Below are positions 35,010 to 44,829 of a stretch of DNA of 64,000 nucleotides, piece after piece. The translations under genes and the position numbers were made by a program. Below the pieces are notes generated by a model. The model was not told the DNA's origin. It saw nothing but the letters and a program-made list of their open reading frames with translations, and did no database searches. The stretch is from Tridacna crocea. Lineage: Eukaryota > Mollusca > Bivalvia > Cardiida > Cardiidae. The stretch is from the NCBI GenBank assembly GCA_943736015.1, contig OX031056.1, forward strand, positions 64,817,277 to 64,881,276, read 5' to 3'. Within the stretch, counting starts at the first letter, position 1. The number at the start of each line of letters is the position of its first letter.

Positions 35010-35630
35010 ATGGAGATGAAAGAGAATTTATACCCAAAATTACCTTTTGCTCCTCCAATTGATGAGGGGGAAGGATATAGACTTCAAAAAATTAACGAAA
35101 TCCAGAAATTTTTAGAAGATGAAAAAACCAAAAGGGAAGCCTTAAGTAAAAAATATTTTAGAGCTGTGAGGATAGTAGATAATATAGATACAGTTTTAAT
35201 TACGGTTACAATGGGTTTAGGGGCTGGTGGGATAGGTTTGCTATCAACGGTAGTCGCGATACCCGCAGTGATAGCATTAGAATCAGTAGCTGCTCTTACT
35301 GGTCTTTTAAGCTTAGCTGGAAAGTATAGCGTACGGAATTCTACCGCAAAAGCCGAAAAACACGAAAAAATTAAAACAATCGTGAATACCAAGTTAAACA
35401 CAATATCCTCACATATATCGAAAGCACTGAGTGATAACAAAGTTATGGACGAAGAATTTCAACTAATTTTGGAAGAACTGGAAAAGTATAAAGTAATGAA
35501 ATAAGAAGTTAGGTCAAAAATAAAGAAAAAGGTATCGGCTGAAACGGAAGAATCATTAATCGAGAGAGGGAGGCAAGAAGTGGGCGAGTCCTTTCGGAAG
35601 TTGGTTGCCAAAAATAAAATTTTCGTGTAG
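35010..35630 (+). pseudogene. Polinton two-helix membrane protein, late nonsense codon
   Basis: Starts at ATG 35,010, after TTCTAATTAAAAAA. Acidic/proline N-terminus (YPKLPFAPPIDEGEG), a coiled-coil-like segment, then two hydrophobic helices (VTMGLGAGGIGLLSTVVAIP and IALESVAALTGLLSLAG). A charged helical domain follows, with KLNTISSHISKALSDNKVMD and EEFQLILEELEKY. The frame meets TAA at 35,502-35,504 but stays open in the same frame for 42 more codons to TAG at 35,628, still helical and charged. The late stop is therefore probably a nonsense mutation. Similar proteins are common in animal Polintons; function unknown, membrane association inferred. Confidence 0.6.
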
Positions 35631-35707
35631 TTTTAGCTGCGTTAGCGGTGAACTGCGATAAAAAGTACGATAAAAACTGCGTTAAAAAATTATGTTCGTA
35701 ATAAAAA

Positions 35708-36545
35708 ATGTCATTTCTAAAAATAAGCGATCCCGCAAAAAGGGACCTAATTGTAAAAGAGTACCTCGAAACTAAAAAGAATATCCGGGATAGTCAACTT
35801 GCGGAAAGAACAGGGGAGAAAAAACTACAAAACTGACCTTTCAAAGTTTTTTAAACCTATTACCGAAACGCAAAAAGCTACAGCAAAGGAGGTTGTAGTA
35901 GGTATAGAAAAATTACCACGAGCCATTACATTTCCAACATTTCCGTCTATAGCAGCTTATGATAAACTACCTGAAGAAGCGGATGTACCTCCGTTGTTTT
36001 GGGGGGAAATAGCGGAACAGTATCTAAGAAAGTTTGCTACTAAAGGCGAATCTGATACAACATACGGGATATATGACAAAAAAGGTAGCTTTTATATCGG
36101 TAATAAACCAGTTATTATCAATGATAACAATATTAGAGAATATGAAGGCACCCCTGGTCTATGGGAGCTAATTATTGCAAAGAAATCGGATAGAAACACC
36201 TATACTGATGATGACTATGACAATTACGCGAAGTTCATATTACATACCAACACCCTTTATCGTAATAACGATCCAAATAGTAATTATCCCAAAAGCGGTA
36301 AAGGATACAAATGGAATAGGATACTTAAAACTATTTGGGATAATAGAAAAGAGTATGAAGGAAAGGGTATCGTTTTTATTCCGTGTGATCCTAACGCATT
36401 AATAGAAAGACTTGACCTGTTGTTAGCGAGCAAAGAAGCGGGTCACACGAATGTAAGAAACGCGTTAGTAAGCATATGTGATGAATTAAAAAGGCAAGGT
36501 GTTATAGATTCGAACGCTTATAAAAAATTAATGTCTATACTATAA
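35708..36545 (+). pseudogene. Polinton DUF8207-like protein, one frameshift
   Basis: It starts at ATG 35,708 after GTAATAAAAA with SFLKISDPAKRDLIVKEYL, the usual opening of this conserved Polinton protein. The frame shifts by one near 35,795-35,825 and then runs unbroken to 36,545. The C-terminal domain has YGIYDKKGSFYIGNKPVII, then EYEGTPGLWELIIAKK, DDDYDNYAKFILHTNTLY and YKWNRILKTIWDN. This GTPGLWELI pattern is what I associate with DUF8207. The protein is widespread in Polintons and in host-annotated copies; its role is not established. A short helical tail ends the protein. Confidence 0.7.
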
Positions 36546-36548
36546 AAA

Positions 36549-36935
36549 ATGATAACGCCTAAGAAAAGAGGATTTAATAAAAGGTATGCATACGGAGGTA
36601 GCGGAATATTTAGCAGCATTGCGAACCTTCTTACAAGACTTTTTACCAGTAGCGCGGCTAAACAAATTGCATCTTCTGCCTTAGATGTGGGTAAGAGTGT
36701 TGCCAAGGAAGGAGCGAAAAAAGCTTTAGAGGCTGGAAAGACTGCTGCTGTAGATGCGGGGAAAAAATTAGTTGAAAAAGTTTTAACGGCAAAATCACGA
36801 AAAATTTTAGAGAAACATACGGGTCCTAAAACGCAAAATATTAGCACTTTAATAGATGGGAGCGCAATCGCTATACAGGACTTAGTTAAAAAATTAAACT
36901 GTGGGTCGGGTATTAAAATAATTAAAAAAAAATAA
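36549..36935 (+). CDS. Polinton pVI/pX-like small basic protein
   Basis: 128 residues, unbroken, starting 3 bp after the previous stop at ATG 36,549 (preceded by TATACTATAAAAA). Basic N-terminus (ITPKKRGFNKRYAYGGSGIF), long alanine/lysine amphipathic helix (KEGAKKALEAGKTAAVDAGK), and a C-terminal LIDGSAIAIQDL plus Lys-rich end. The layout matches the second adenovirus-pVI/pX-type protein found beside the major capsid gene in Polintons. It may bind DNA or membranes in the virion. It is one of the few uninterrupted Polinton genes here. Confidence 0.6.
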   Translation: MITPKKRGFNKRYAYGGSGIFSSIANLLTRLFTSSAAKQIASSALDVGKSVAKEGAKKALEAGKTAAVDAGKKLVEKVLTAKSRKILEKHTGPKTQNISTLIDGSAIAIQDLVKKLNCGSGIKIIKKK

Positions 36936-36956
36936 ATTTATAATAAAAAAAGGATA

Positions 36957-37312
36957 ATGACGGAAATAAAATTTCTTACTGAAGAAAATCAATATGGAAC
37001 TAAGAACATTTATGTATATAATGCATGTTTAAAATTTGAGGATTGTGATATAATTAACGTTATTGATACAAAATATAATTACCAAAAAGCTGTTGTCTTT
37101 TTGTCCCCCGAAAAAATAGGCATAATGAAAGAGATTGAGAAAACGGTAAATGAGTATTTAAGCGATAAAGGTATTTCCCAAGTAACGATCTTGTTTGAAA
37201 ACATGATTTTCCGTAAGAAGAAAAAACATATCCAAGTAAAAAAATCATCATGCTTAAAAGTGTGCGGGTTAACAACATGGGAGAATTTTTTCCTCAGCTT
37301 TGGTTAAAGTAA
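36957..37312 (+). pseudogene. Small conserved Polinton protein, possible ssDNA-binding type, C-terminal frameshift
   Basis: The frame from ATG 36,957 reads TEIKFLTEENQYGTKNIYVY and continues with beta-strand-like alternation to an A7 run at about 37,238-37,244. There the frame is lost for the last about 20 residues; the other frame ends in TAA at 37,310. A size near 115 residues with alternating strands, next to replication and capsid genes, would fit a small OB-fold ssDNA-binding protein. No diagnostic motif is visible, so the function is a guess. Confidence 0.4.
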
Positions 37313-37348
37313 TTATAATTTTAAAAAATTATAATTCTATATATAAAA

Positions 37349-38625
37349 ATGGATATTTTAAATATCACCGAACTAATTGTAAAACATGATAGTATTGATG
37401 AGTATGAACACTTTGAATATAACCCGATTACAAGGTTGAACAACTCAGGAGGAGATGTTAGGATTAACATCGAAACCCAAGATATTTTTACGCATCTAAG
37501 CGAAAGTTATTTACTTATAGAGGGCCGCTTAACAAAGGCTGATGGAACAGCTTACGCAAATGCTGACAATATTTCTCTAACAAACAACGCCCTCATGTAT
37601 ATTTTTAAAAAATATCAAGTACCAACTTTCCGGTCAGGTTATTGAATCCATAATGAATCCAGGTCAAGCTACAACAGTGCTCGGGTTGTTAAAATATCCG
37701 GATGATTTTTCTAAATCACAAGGGCTAAACCAATTGTGGTATAAGGATACAACAGCTGTAGCACAAGCTCAAAACGTAGGTTGGAATATAAGGAAATTAT
37801 ATATCATTAATAATTCAGACCCAAAAGGAACATTTAGCTTTAGAGTTCCATTAAAACATATATTTGGTTTTTGCGAAGACTATAATAAAATTTTGTATGG
37901 TATGAAACAAACTCTCACCTTAACAAGAAATGATGATAATAACGCAATTTTTAGAGCTAACGGCGTTGATGCTGGTAAAATTACATTGGAAAAGGTATCA
38001 TGGTTTATGCCACACGTGATGCCTGCGGATAAGGAGAAAATGGAACTTTATAAACTTATCGAGAAAAAAGAAAAATTTCCAGTTGGATATAGAATGATAC
38101 AGTGCGACTCTATCTCAGTTTCTCAAGCAACATCATTTACTTGGAGGCTTTCAGTTAAATCATCTCCTGAGGTGCCTCGTTTTATAATTGTTGGTTTTCA
38201 GACTGATAAAGATGGGGACCAAGAGCAAAACCCAGCTATATTTGACAACGTAAACGTTAAAAATATTTATGTTACGTTAAATTCTACAAGATACCCAACG
38301 GCTGACTACGATCTTTCATTTACAAAGCAGCAATTTAGTAGAGCTTATGGCGATGCTGCGTTATCTAGATCTAAGTTTTTTTAACATGGATGAGTTAGTA
38401 TCAAACCCTAATATTTCCCCCTCGGATTATAGAACCCTCTATCCTTTGTTTTTGTTTGATGTTTCTAAGCAAAGTGAAAGGTTAAAATATTCCATTACCG
38501 ATATTCAAATCAAGGCATTTTTTGATGAAAATGTACCTGTAGACACCGAGGCATATGCTGTTATTATTAGTGATAGAATATTGAACTTTCAGTCTGATGG
38601 TAATAAAATGAGCGTAGTGTATTAA
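37349..38625 (+). pseudogene. Polinton major capsid protein (double jelly-roll), two frameshifts
   Basis: ATG 37,349 follows AATTCTATATATAAAA. About 424 codons match the Polinton/adintovirus hexon-type major capsid protein along the whole length. Recognisable blocks are FEYNPITRLNNSGGDVRIN, TTVLGLLKYPDDFSKSQGLN, FRVPLKHIFGFCEDYNKILY, EKVSWFMPHVMPADKEKMEL, QQFSRAYGDAALSRSKFF, YPLFLFDVSKQSERLKYSIT and EAYAVIISDRILNFQSDGNK. Two one-base frame changes interrupt it: one in the T5A6 run near 37,600-37,611, one in a T7 run near 38,376-38,382. Otherwise it is complete. In the family it forms the icosahedral shell. Both breaks are at homopolymers, so assembly error is a live alternative to decay. Confidence 0.88.
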
Positions 38626-38651
38626 GTTAAATATTTTTTTTACTATACAAA

Positions 38652-38990
38652 ATGATAAAGTCTCAAGATTTAAAAGAAATTCTTATAAAAAATAATATAT
38701 CTTTTCGTTCTTACTGGGATAGAAAGCGGTTAGTTAAGTTGGTAAGATCACACAGCTTACTACCAGAGGAAAAGCCTAAACCAGAAAAGAATACAGACCC
38801 TAAGTATGATAAATTACGGACTATTAGGAAAAGTCCTATACCAGTTACTTTAGAAGATGTTATCATCGGGGAAATAAAATCTTTTCCATCGATTTATAGT
38901 GCTAGTAAATCTATAGACTGTTGCCCTCCAACTATTCAAAATTCTAACGGAAGGATTTGGAAAGGTAAATATAGAATTAACATTCAGTAA
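38652..38990 (+). CDS. Polinton SAP/NUMOD-type DNA-binding protein
   Basis: 112 residues, unbroken, from ATG 38,652 (preceded by TTTTACTATACAAA). The N-terminal about 40 residues look like a SAP-type helix-extension-helix (QDLKEILIKNNISFRSYWDR). A charged linker leads to a NUMOD-like segment of the kind found beside homing endonucleases: TLEDVIIGEIKSFPSIYSAS, then KSIDCCPPTIQNSNGRIWKG and KYRI. Both parts suggest sequence-specific DNA binding. It sits directly before the iteron array, so it is a natural candidate for the protein that binds those repeats. Confidence 0.6.
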   Translation: MIKSQDLKEILIKNNISFRSYWDRKRLVKLVRSHSLLPEEKPKPEKNTDPKYDKLRTIRKSPIPVTLEDVIIGEIKSFPSIYSASKSIDCCPPTIQNSNGRIWKGKYRINIQ

Positions 38991-38994
38991 TTTT

Positions 38995-39665
38995 ATTATA
39001 TATATCTATATAAAGATATAATAAAATTCTGCTTATAAAAAATTATTATCTTGCTATAATGAAATAAGTAACCGATTTTTTAATGTAAAATCAAAAAATT
39101 ATTATCTCGATATAATAAAATGAGCTTTTTTTAAAGTAATATTATAATTCCAAAACGTTTTATTTTGTCTTGTCATCTTAAAAAAAATATTGAAATAGAC
39201 CGTTTTTGAACATCATTTTTAATTAGATATAATAAAAAATTTAATATAAGAAAAGAATTCTGCGTATTGAACAAATATTATCTTGCTATAATAAAAATTT
39301 TAATATAAGAAAAAAATCTGCGTATTACAAAAATATTATCTTGCTAAAATTTTAATTTAAGAAAAAAATTCTGCGTTTTAAAAAAAATATTATCTTGCTA
39401 GAATTTTAATTTAAGAAAAAAATTCTGCGTATTAAAAAAATATTATCTTGCTAAAATTTTAATATAAGAAAAAAATCTGCGTATTACAAAAATATTATCT
39501 TGCTATAATAAAGATTTTAATTTAAGAAAAAAATTCTGCGTATTCGAAAAATATTATCCTGCTATAATAAAAAATTTTAATATAAGAAAAAAATCTGCGT
39601 ATTAAAAAAATATTATCTTGTAAAAATTTTAATATAAGAAAAAAGATCTGCGTATTAAAAAATTA
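38995..39665 (+). repeat. AT-rich iteron array upstream of the polymerase gene
   Basis: About 670 bp of tandem units of roughly 52-60 bp. The shared pieces are ATTATCTTGCTATAATAAAA, TTTTAATATAAGAAAAAAA and CTGCGTATT. CTGCGT(A/T)TT recurs eight times between about 39,259 and 39,656, and TATCTTG(C)TA-type sites about nine times from 39,045 on, with the first units most diverged. There is no coding potential. Possible roles are replication origin, partition or binding-site array, or enhancer for the polymerase gene. Confidence 0.7.
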
Positions 39666-39682
39666 TTTTACTATATAAAAAG

Positions 39683-42600
39683 ATGAATTACGAGAATTGC
39701 ACAGTAAATGATTTAAAACAATTAGCTCGTGAACGAAGTTTACGGGGCTATTCAGGTCTCAGAAGATCCGAATTAATTGAGCTTTTAAATAATCCTGGAC
39801 TGCAGAATATTGTGAATAGGGAGTTCAGAGCAATAACGGTGCCAAACCTAAAAAGGTTAGCTAAAGAACGAGGTCTTAGACGCTATTCGGCTCTCAGAAG
39901 AGCCGAACTAATTAAACTCTTGAGCAATCCAGGAACTTCAATATTAGATAGAGATATTGGAGAAAATATACAGGGGAATATTCTAATCCCAACACCCGCA
40001 ACACGCACACCACCTACACGCACATCTCCTTCTCGTTCAGCTGATAATTTATTAAATTGGTTGGATGAGATTAAAGAAATTCCGAGGGCTGTTTCGCCTA
40101 AACTTGAAGCATTAAGAATAAAAATTTCGGAATCATACAAAAAGCAGGAGGAAGATGCTAATCTAAAGGTTGAAAAAACAAGTTCTGCTTTAAAAGAATT
40201 TGCGGAACAATTTACTATAAAGGGTTTACCCGGATATACTCCGGAAGATTTTTTAGAACGGGTACGTTCAAAAATGATTATAATATTAAAACAAAATCGA
40301 GGAACTAAGGTAAAGTTACGTCCTCATATTACGATTCAACACATTATAACGCAAGAAATTAGATCATTTCAGATTCATTCTAAAAAGCCTATAATTAATT
40401 TAGTAGGAACCAATTTAGATGAAACATATAATAGTATGGTAGACAGAATTATGGAACAAATAACTTCGAAGGTTATGGAGGATAGTAAATGGAGGTTTTA
40501 TAGAGTAGATTACTTAGAATTACATACTGTAACGTATAACCCTACAAGGGGAGGAACGTATTTTCCCCTGCCTAAAGAATTAGCTGATAAAAAAAGCTAT
40601 AATTAATGTGAAAAATAATGATAATAAATGCTTTTTGTGGTGTGTTTTAAGATCACTAAATCCTACAAATAGTCATCCAGAGAGAATTGATTGCAATTTA
40701 GAACAAAAAGAAAACACTTGGATATGAAAAATATAGAATATCCTGTTTCTTTAAAGGATATTGACACGTTTGAAAAACAAAACCCCACCTTATCTATAAA
40801 TGTAGTTAGTTATGATGGAAAAGGCGTTTACCCTCTTGGAACAAGTAAATTTACGGAAAGGGATAGTAATATAGTTCTTCTTTTGATAGAGAAAAACGGA
40901 GTAAAACATTACTGTTTGGTAAAAAGCATTAGTCGTCTGTTGTTTTCTCAAGTATCAAAGCATAGGGAAAAGAGCCACATCTGCTTAAGATGTTTTAATC
41001 CTTTTTGGTCAAAAGAAGCGTTGGAAAAGCATATACAGTATTGTAAAGAACATGATTACGTTAAAATAGATTTACCAAAAAAGGGAACAGTTCTAAAGTT
41101 CAAGAACTATTGTAGATCGGAAAAGGTTCCTTTTATCGTTTACGCTGACTTTGAGTGCTATATTAAACCATTGCATTCGTGTGAACCAAATCCTGAAAGT
41201 ATTTATACTAAACAGTACCAAAAACATGAACCATCTAGTTTTTGTTACTACATTAAATGCTTCGATGATGAAGTATATGAACCAAAATTAGTAAGTTATA
41301 CCGGAGAAAATGCAGCACAAAAATTTGTGCAAATGCTGGAAAATGATATTAGAAAAATCACCAGCATACCAGCGAAGAAAGTGGTATTTGAGGAAAAAGA
41401 AAAAGAGAGCTTCGAAACAGAAACCAAATGCTGGATATGTAACGAAGAATTTTCTGATGAAAAAAATTATAAGGTTAGGGATCACTGCCATTTTATAGGC
41501 AGGTATAGAGGTGCCGCTCATAACGAATGTAATGTTAAGTTCAAAAGACCAAATTTTATACCTGTGGTGTTTCATAACCTTAGTGGCTATGATAGTCACT
41601 TATTTGTAAAAAATCTTGGTTGTAGTGAGGGGGGATATTGATTGTATCCCTAACAATGATGAAAAATACATTAGCTTCACCAAAAATATACGGGTTGGGA
41701 GCTATACTAAGAAAGGAGAAACTAAACCTTTGAACCATCAGATAAGGTTTATTGATAGTTTTAAATTCATGTCTACTAGTTTAGATAAACTAGTTAATAA
41801 CTTCGATAAAAATGCTTTTAACAATGTTAAAAGCTATTACACGGGTGACAAACTTAATTAATTCACAAGAAAAGGTATATATCCTTATGAATATATGGAT
41901 TCACCAGAAAAGTTGAGGGAGACTCAACTACCACTTAAAGAAACGTTTTATTCTAGACTTAATGATGAAGATATCACTGATGAAGAACTATAAACATGCG
42001 CAAAAAGTTTGGAAAACGTTTGAGATGAAAACTTTAGAAGATTATCACAATTTATATAATCAAGTTGATGTTTTGCTTTTAGCCGATGTTTTTGAGGACT
42101 TTAGAAACATTTGTTGTAAGCATTACAAATTAGACCCTGCTCATTACTTCACAGCACCAGGCTTAGCTTGGGACGCTGCATTAAAAGGTACTAATGTGGA
42201 ATTAGAGTTATTATCTGATCCTGATATGTTGTTAATGGTAGAAAGGGGTATCAAAGGAGGAGTGTCAATGATTAGTAATAGATATGGAAAATCTAACAAT
42301 AAATATATGTATGATAAATATGTTTCTAGTAGACCTACAAAATATATAACATATTTAGATGCCAATAACCTGTATGGGTGGGCAATGAGTAAACCACTTC
42401 CTACTCATGATTTAAATGGATGAGTGAGGGTGAATTAGATAAATGGGAAAATTTTCCATGCATATTAGAAGTAGACTTGGAATATCCTAGAGGATTGCAT
42501 GACTTACATAACGACTATCCCCTAGCCCCTGAAAGCATTAAAATAAATAAAGTTAATAAGCTAATCCCAAACTTATGGGATAAAGAAGAGTATATAATTC

Positions 42601-43471
42601 ATTATGAAAATCTTAAACAGTATGAGAGTTTGGGATTAAAAATAAGTAAAATTCATAGAGGTATTAAATTTGAGGAAAGTGATTGGCTTAAACCATATAT
42701 TGATCTCAATACCGAGTTAAGAACGAAAGCAAATAACGAGTTCGAAAAGGATTTTTTCAAGTTGATGAATAATTCGGTATTTGGTAAGACCATGGAGAAC
42801 ATTAGGAAACGGGTTGACGTTAGGTTAGTGAATGATAGATTAAAAGCGGAAAAATTGGCCGCTTAACCCAATTTTGCTCATTGTAATATTTTTTGTGAGG
42901 AGCTGGTCGCTATACATATGAAAAAGACGAGGTTACTTTTTAATAAGCCGGTTTATTTAGGAATGTGCATTCTAGATTTAAGTAAAACTTTAATGTATAA
43001 TTTTCACTACAACTATGTTAAGCAGAAATATGGAGATAGAGCTAAACTTCTATTCACTGATACGGACAGCTTGATGTATGAAATACAAACTGAAGACTTT
43101 TATAAGGACATAGCTAATGATGTAGAGAGTAGGTTTGATACTAGTAATTATCCGAGAGAACATTTATCAGGTATACCAACTGGTTGTAATAAGAAAGTAC
43201 TTGGAATGTTTAAGGGGAGGAAAGTAAGAAATGCAAGGGGGTTAAGAAATCGGTTGTTAATAAAAATATTATCCATGAGGATTATAAAAATTGCTTGCTT
43301 AATGGTAAGGAGCAACTTAGAAAGATGTATATAATAAGAAGTAATGCTCATGAAATTAGTACTGTGGTGGTGAACAAAGTAGCATTAAGCGCATCTGATG
43401 ATAAAAGGATAATAGGAGAGAACAAAATAAACATTTTGGCGTTAGGCCATTATAAAACATTACTAATATAA
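39683..43471 (+). pseudogene. Polinton protein-primed family B DNA polymerase, multiply broken
   Basis: ATG 39,683 follows TTTTACTATATAAAAAG. The N-terminus has two SAP/Rho-like repeats (NDLKQLARERSLRGYSGL and NLKRLAKERGLRRYSALR), a Pro/Thr linker, then the pPolB N-terminal region. Exo I is YADFECY (about 41,142), Exo II HNLSGYDSHLF (about 41,574). A zinc/endonuclease-VII-like insert reads CWICNEEF...RDHCHFIGRYRGAAHNECN (about 41,431-41,535). Polymerase motif A is YLDANNLYGWAMSKPLP (about 42,354), motif [15 protein letters not shown] (about 42,760), motif C FTDTDSLMYEI (about 43,057). Breaks: frame changes near 40,595, 40,718, 41,630 (G6 run), 41,990 and 42,418; in-frame TAA at 41,858-41,860 and 42,864-42,866; and a deletion of roughly 25-30 residues after KKVLGMFKG near 43,217. 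It cannot encode an active enzyme. Confidence 0.88.
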
Positions 43472-43478
43472 GGGATAG

Positions 43479-44177
43479 TTATATTTCACGATTGATTGTG
43501 GCTTCCTTTCTACACATAGAGCACTTATCCGAGTTATTCATCTTATCACATTCTTCACAAATACATATATGTCCACAGTTACAAAACAAAACATTGCTTT
43601 CGTTTTCAAGACATATTATACAATGATCTTCTTTAAGAGATTCTTGTAGACCTAAAAAGAATGGTCTCTCTTCAGTTTTTTCTTCCTCATCCCCCTCAAA
43701 TAGTTCTCCTTCGATTAAATTATTATCTAATGATCGGTTTATTTCTATTCCAAGTATAATTTTTTCGTCCATATCATTATCGTAATGGAGGTATTCTTTG
43801 TCGCTTAATTCTTCAAATTCTATATATAGTAAAGTACTTCCCGCAAACTGATAACCTCCAGACATCATAAAGGTATAACATTTGTATCTAGACAATGTAT
43901 TTACTTTTCCTCCTCTAAATTTCGCTAGAATTAAATTTTCAGTGTCATCATATTTACCTATTCCTGCAGTAATTTTAAATTGTCTCTTAGGATATTTCAA
44001 CATCATACAACTATTTAGGTAATACAGAAATCCACATACGTCATATGTTTGTATTGTGTTTTTAGAAATTCTATATGGTATATAGTTTTGACTTCCGTGT
44101 AAATCAAACCTAATAATTTTTTCTCCTAAATGCTTTTTTAACATATCTCTTAATATAGCTGTCACCATTTTAATCAT
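43479..44177 (-). CDS. Polinton-encoded RING-finger protein
   Basis: 232 residues, unbroken, convergent with the polymerase gene and only 7 bp from its stop. The start is ATG 44,177 (MIKMV) with TTATATAAAAAAATATG just upstream. A second ATG three codons on is also possible. Residues about 1-180 are an unknown domain. The C-terminus is a RING: CIICLENESNVLFCNCGHIC, then CEECDKM and CSMCRK, the C3HC4 arrangement typical of C-terminal RINGs in IAP, Mind-bomb and other E3 ligases. An acidic linker (EGELFEGDEEEKTEERP) precedes it. An E3 ubiquitin-ligase role in the infected cell, perhaps against apoptosis or innate immunity, is an inference. The first roughly 18 codons lie inside the terminal repeat and recur at 63,409-63,457. 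Confidence 0.75.
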   Translation of the reverse strand: MIKMVTAILRDMLKKHLGEKIIRFDLHGSQNYIPYRISKNTIQTYDVCGFLYYLNSCMMLKYPKRQFKITAGIGKYDDTENLILAKFRGGKVNTLSRYKCYTFMMSGGYQFAGSTLLYIEFEELSDKEYLHYDNDMDEKIILGIEINRSLDNNLIEGELFEGDEEEKTEERPFFLGLQESLKEDHCIICLENESNVLFCNCGHICICEECDKMNNSDKCSMCRKEATINREI

Positions 44178-44545
44178 ATTTTTTTATATAATTTTCTCAG
44201 TATATCATTTATAGATCAAACACATGATGCAATAGGCGTCCTAGTTTTTTTCTAATCGATGAAAATATAAAAAGAAAAAAAATTCATTTTATGGCTTGGC
44301 ATGTGGTCAAAGGTCATGTAATCTAAGGTCAACAAGATCACGTGGTAAAAGGTCAACAAGGTCAATAGGAGCGTCCTAGTTTTTTTTTATAAGCGTCCTA
44401 TTTTTTTTTCGTAAGCGTCCTAGTTTTTTTTATAAGCGTCCTAGTCTTTTTCGTAAGCGTCCTAGTTTTTTTTCGAAAGCGTCCTAGTTTTTTTTTATAA
44501 GCGTCCTAAGTTTTTTAATAAGCGTCCTAAGTTTTTTTAGTCAGC
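44120..44545 (+). repeat. Polinton terminal repeat, block A, with GCGTCCTAG subrepeats
   Basis: From TTTCTCCTAAATGC onward this sequence matches 63,409-63,760. It holds the 5' end of the RING gene, CAGTATATCATTTATAGATC, AAACACATGATGCAATA, and TCAACAAGATCACGTGGT. A tandem series of about eight units GCGTCCTAGTTTTTTTTATA (18-22 bp) ends it. The outermost end seen in block B is missing here. The array stops at 44,540, followed by a perfect hairpin GCGAAGCTCTCAGCTTCGC at 44,544-44,562. Confidence 0.75.
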
Positions 44546-44829
44546 GAAGCTCTCAGCTTCGCGGACTTAAGTTAACAGACAAAATTCTGTCCTAAAACGA
44601 GTTCAGACTGCCCTTGGAGGCTTAACCACTGAACTCTACGCTATTCAAATAGTCCTGATGGAATTTTGTAACTTTTAACAAGTATCTATCTATTTGCATT
44701 TAAAATGAATAGATTTTTGTGAGAAATTCAGACACAAAAGCTGGACATGTGTTCATTTATAGATCTAAATACAAAGGTTTGGCCATAAAGTTTAGCGCAA
44801 TAATATTTCCGTCATAGCTGAAAGGGTGA

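Noticed and set aside
39000-39670. CRISPR-like array
   Set aside because: Units are directly repeated throughout with no unique spacers, in an animal/viral context; interpreted as iterons.
41288-41599. Minus-strand ORF of about 100 codons
   Set aside because: Shadow of the PolB exonuclease region on the opposite strand.
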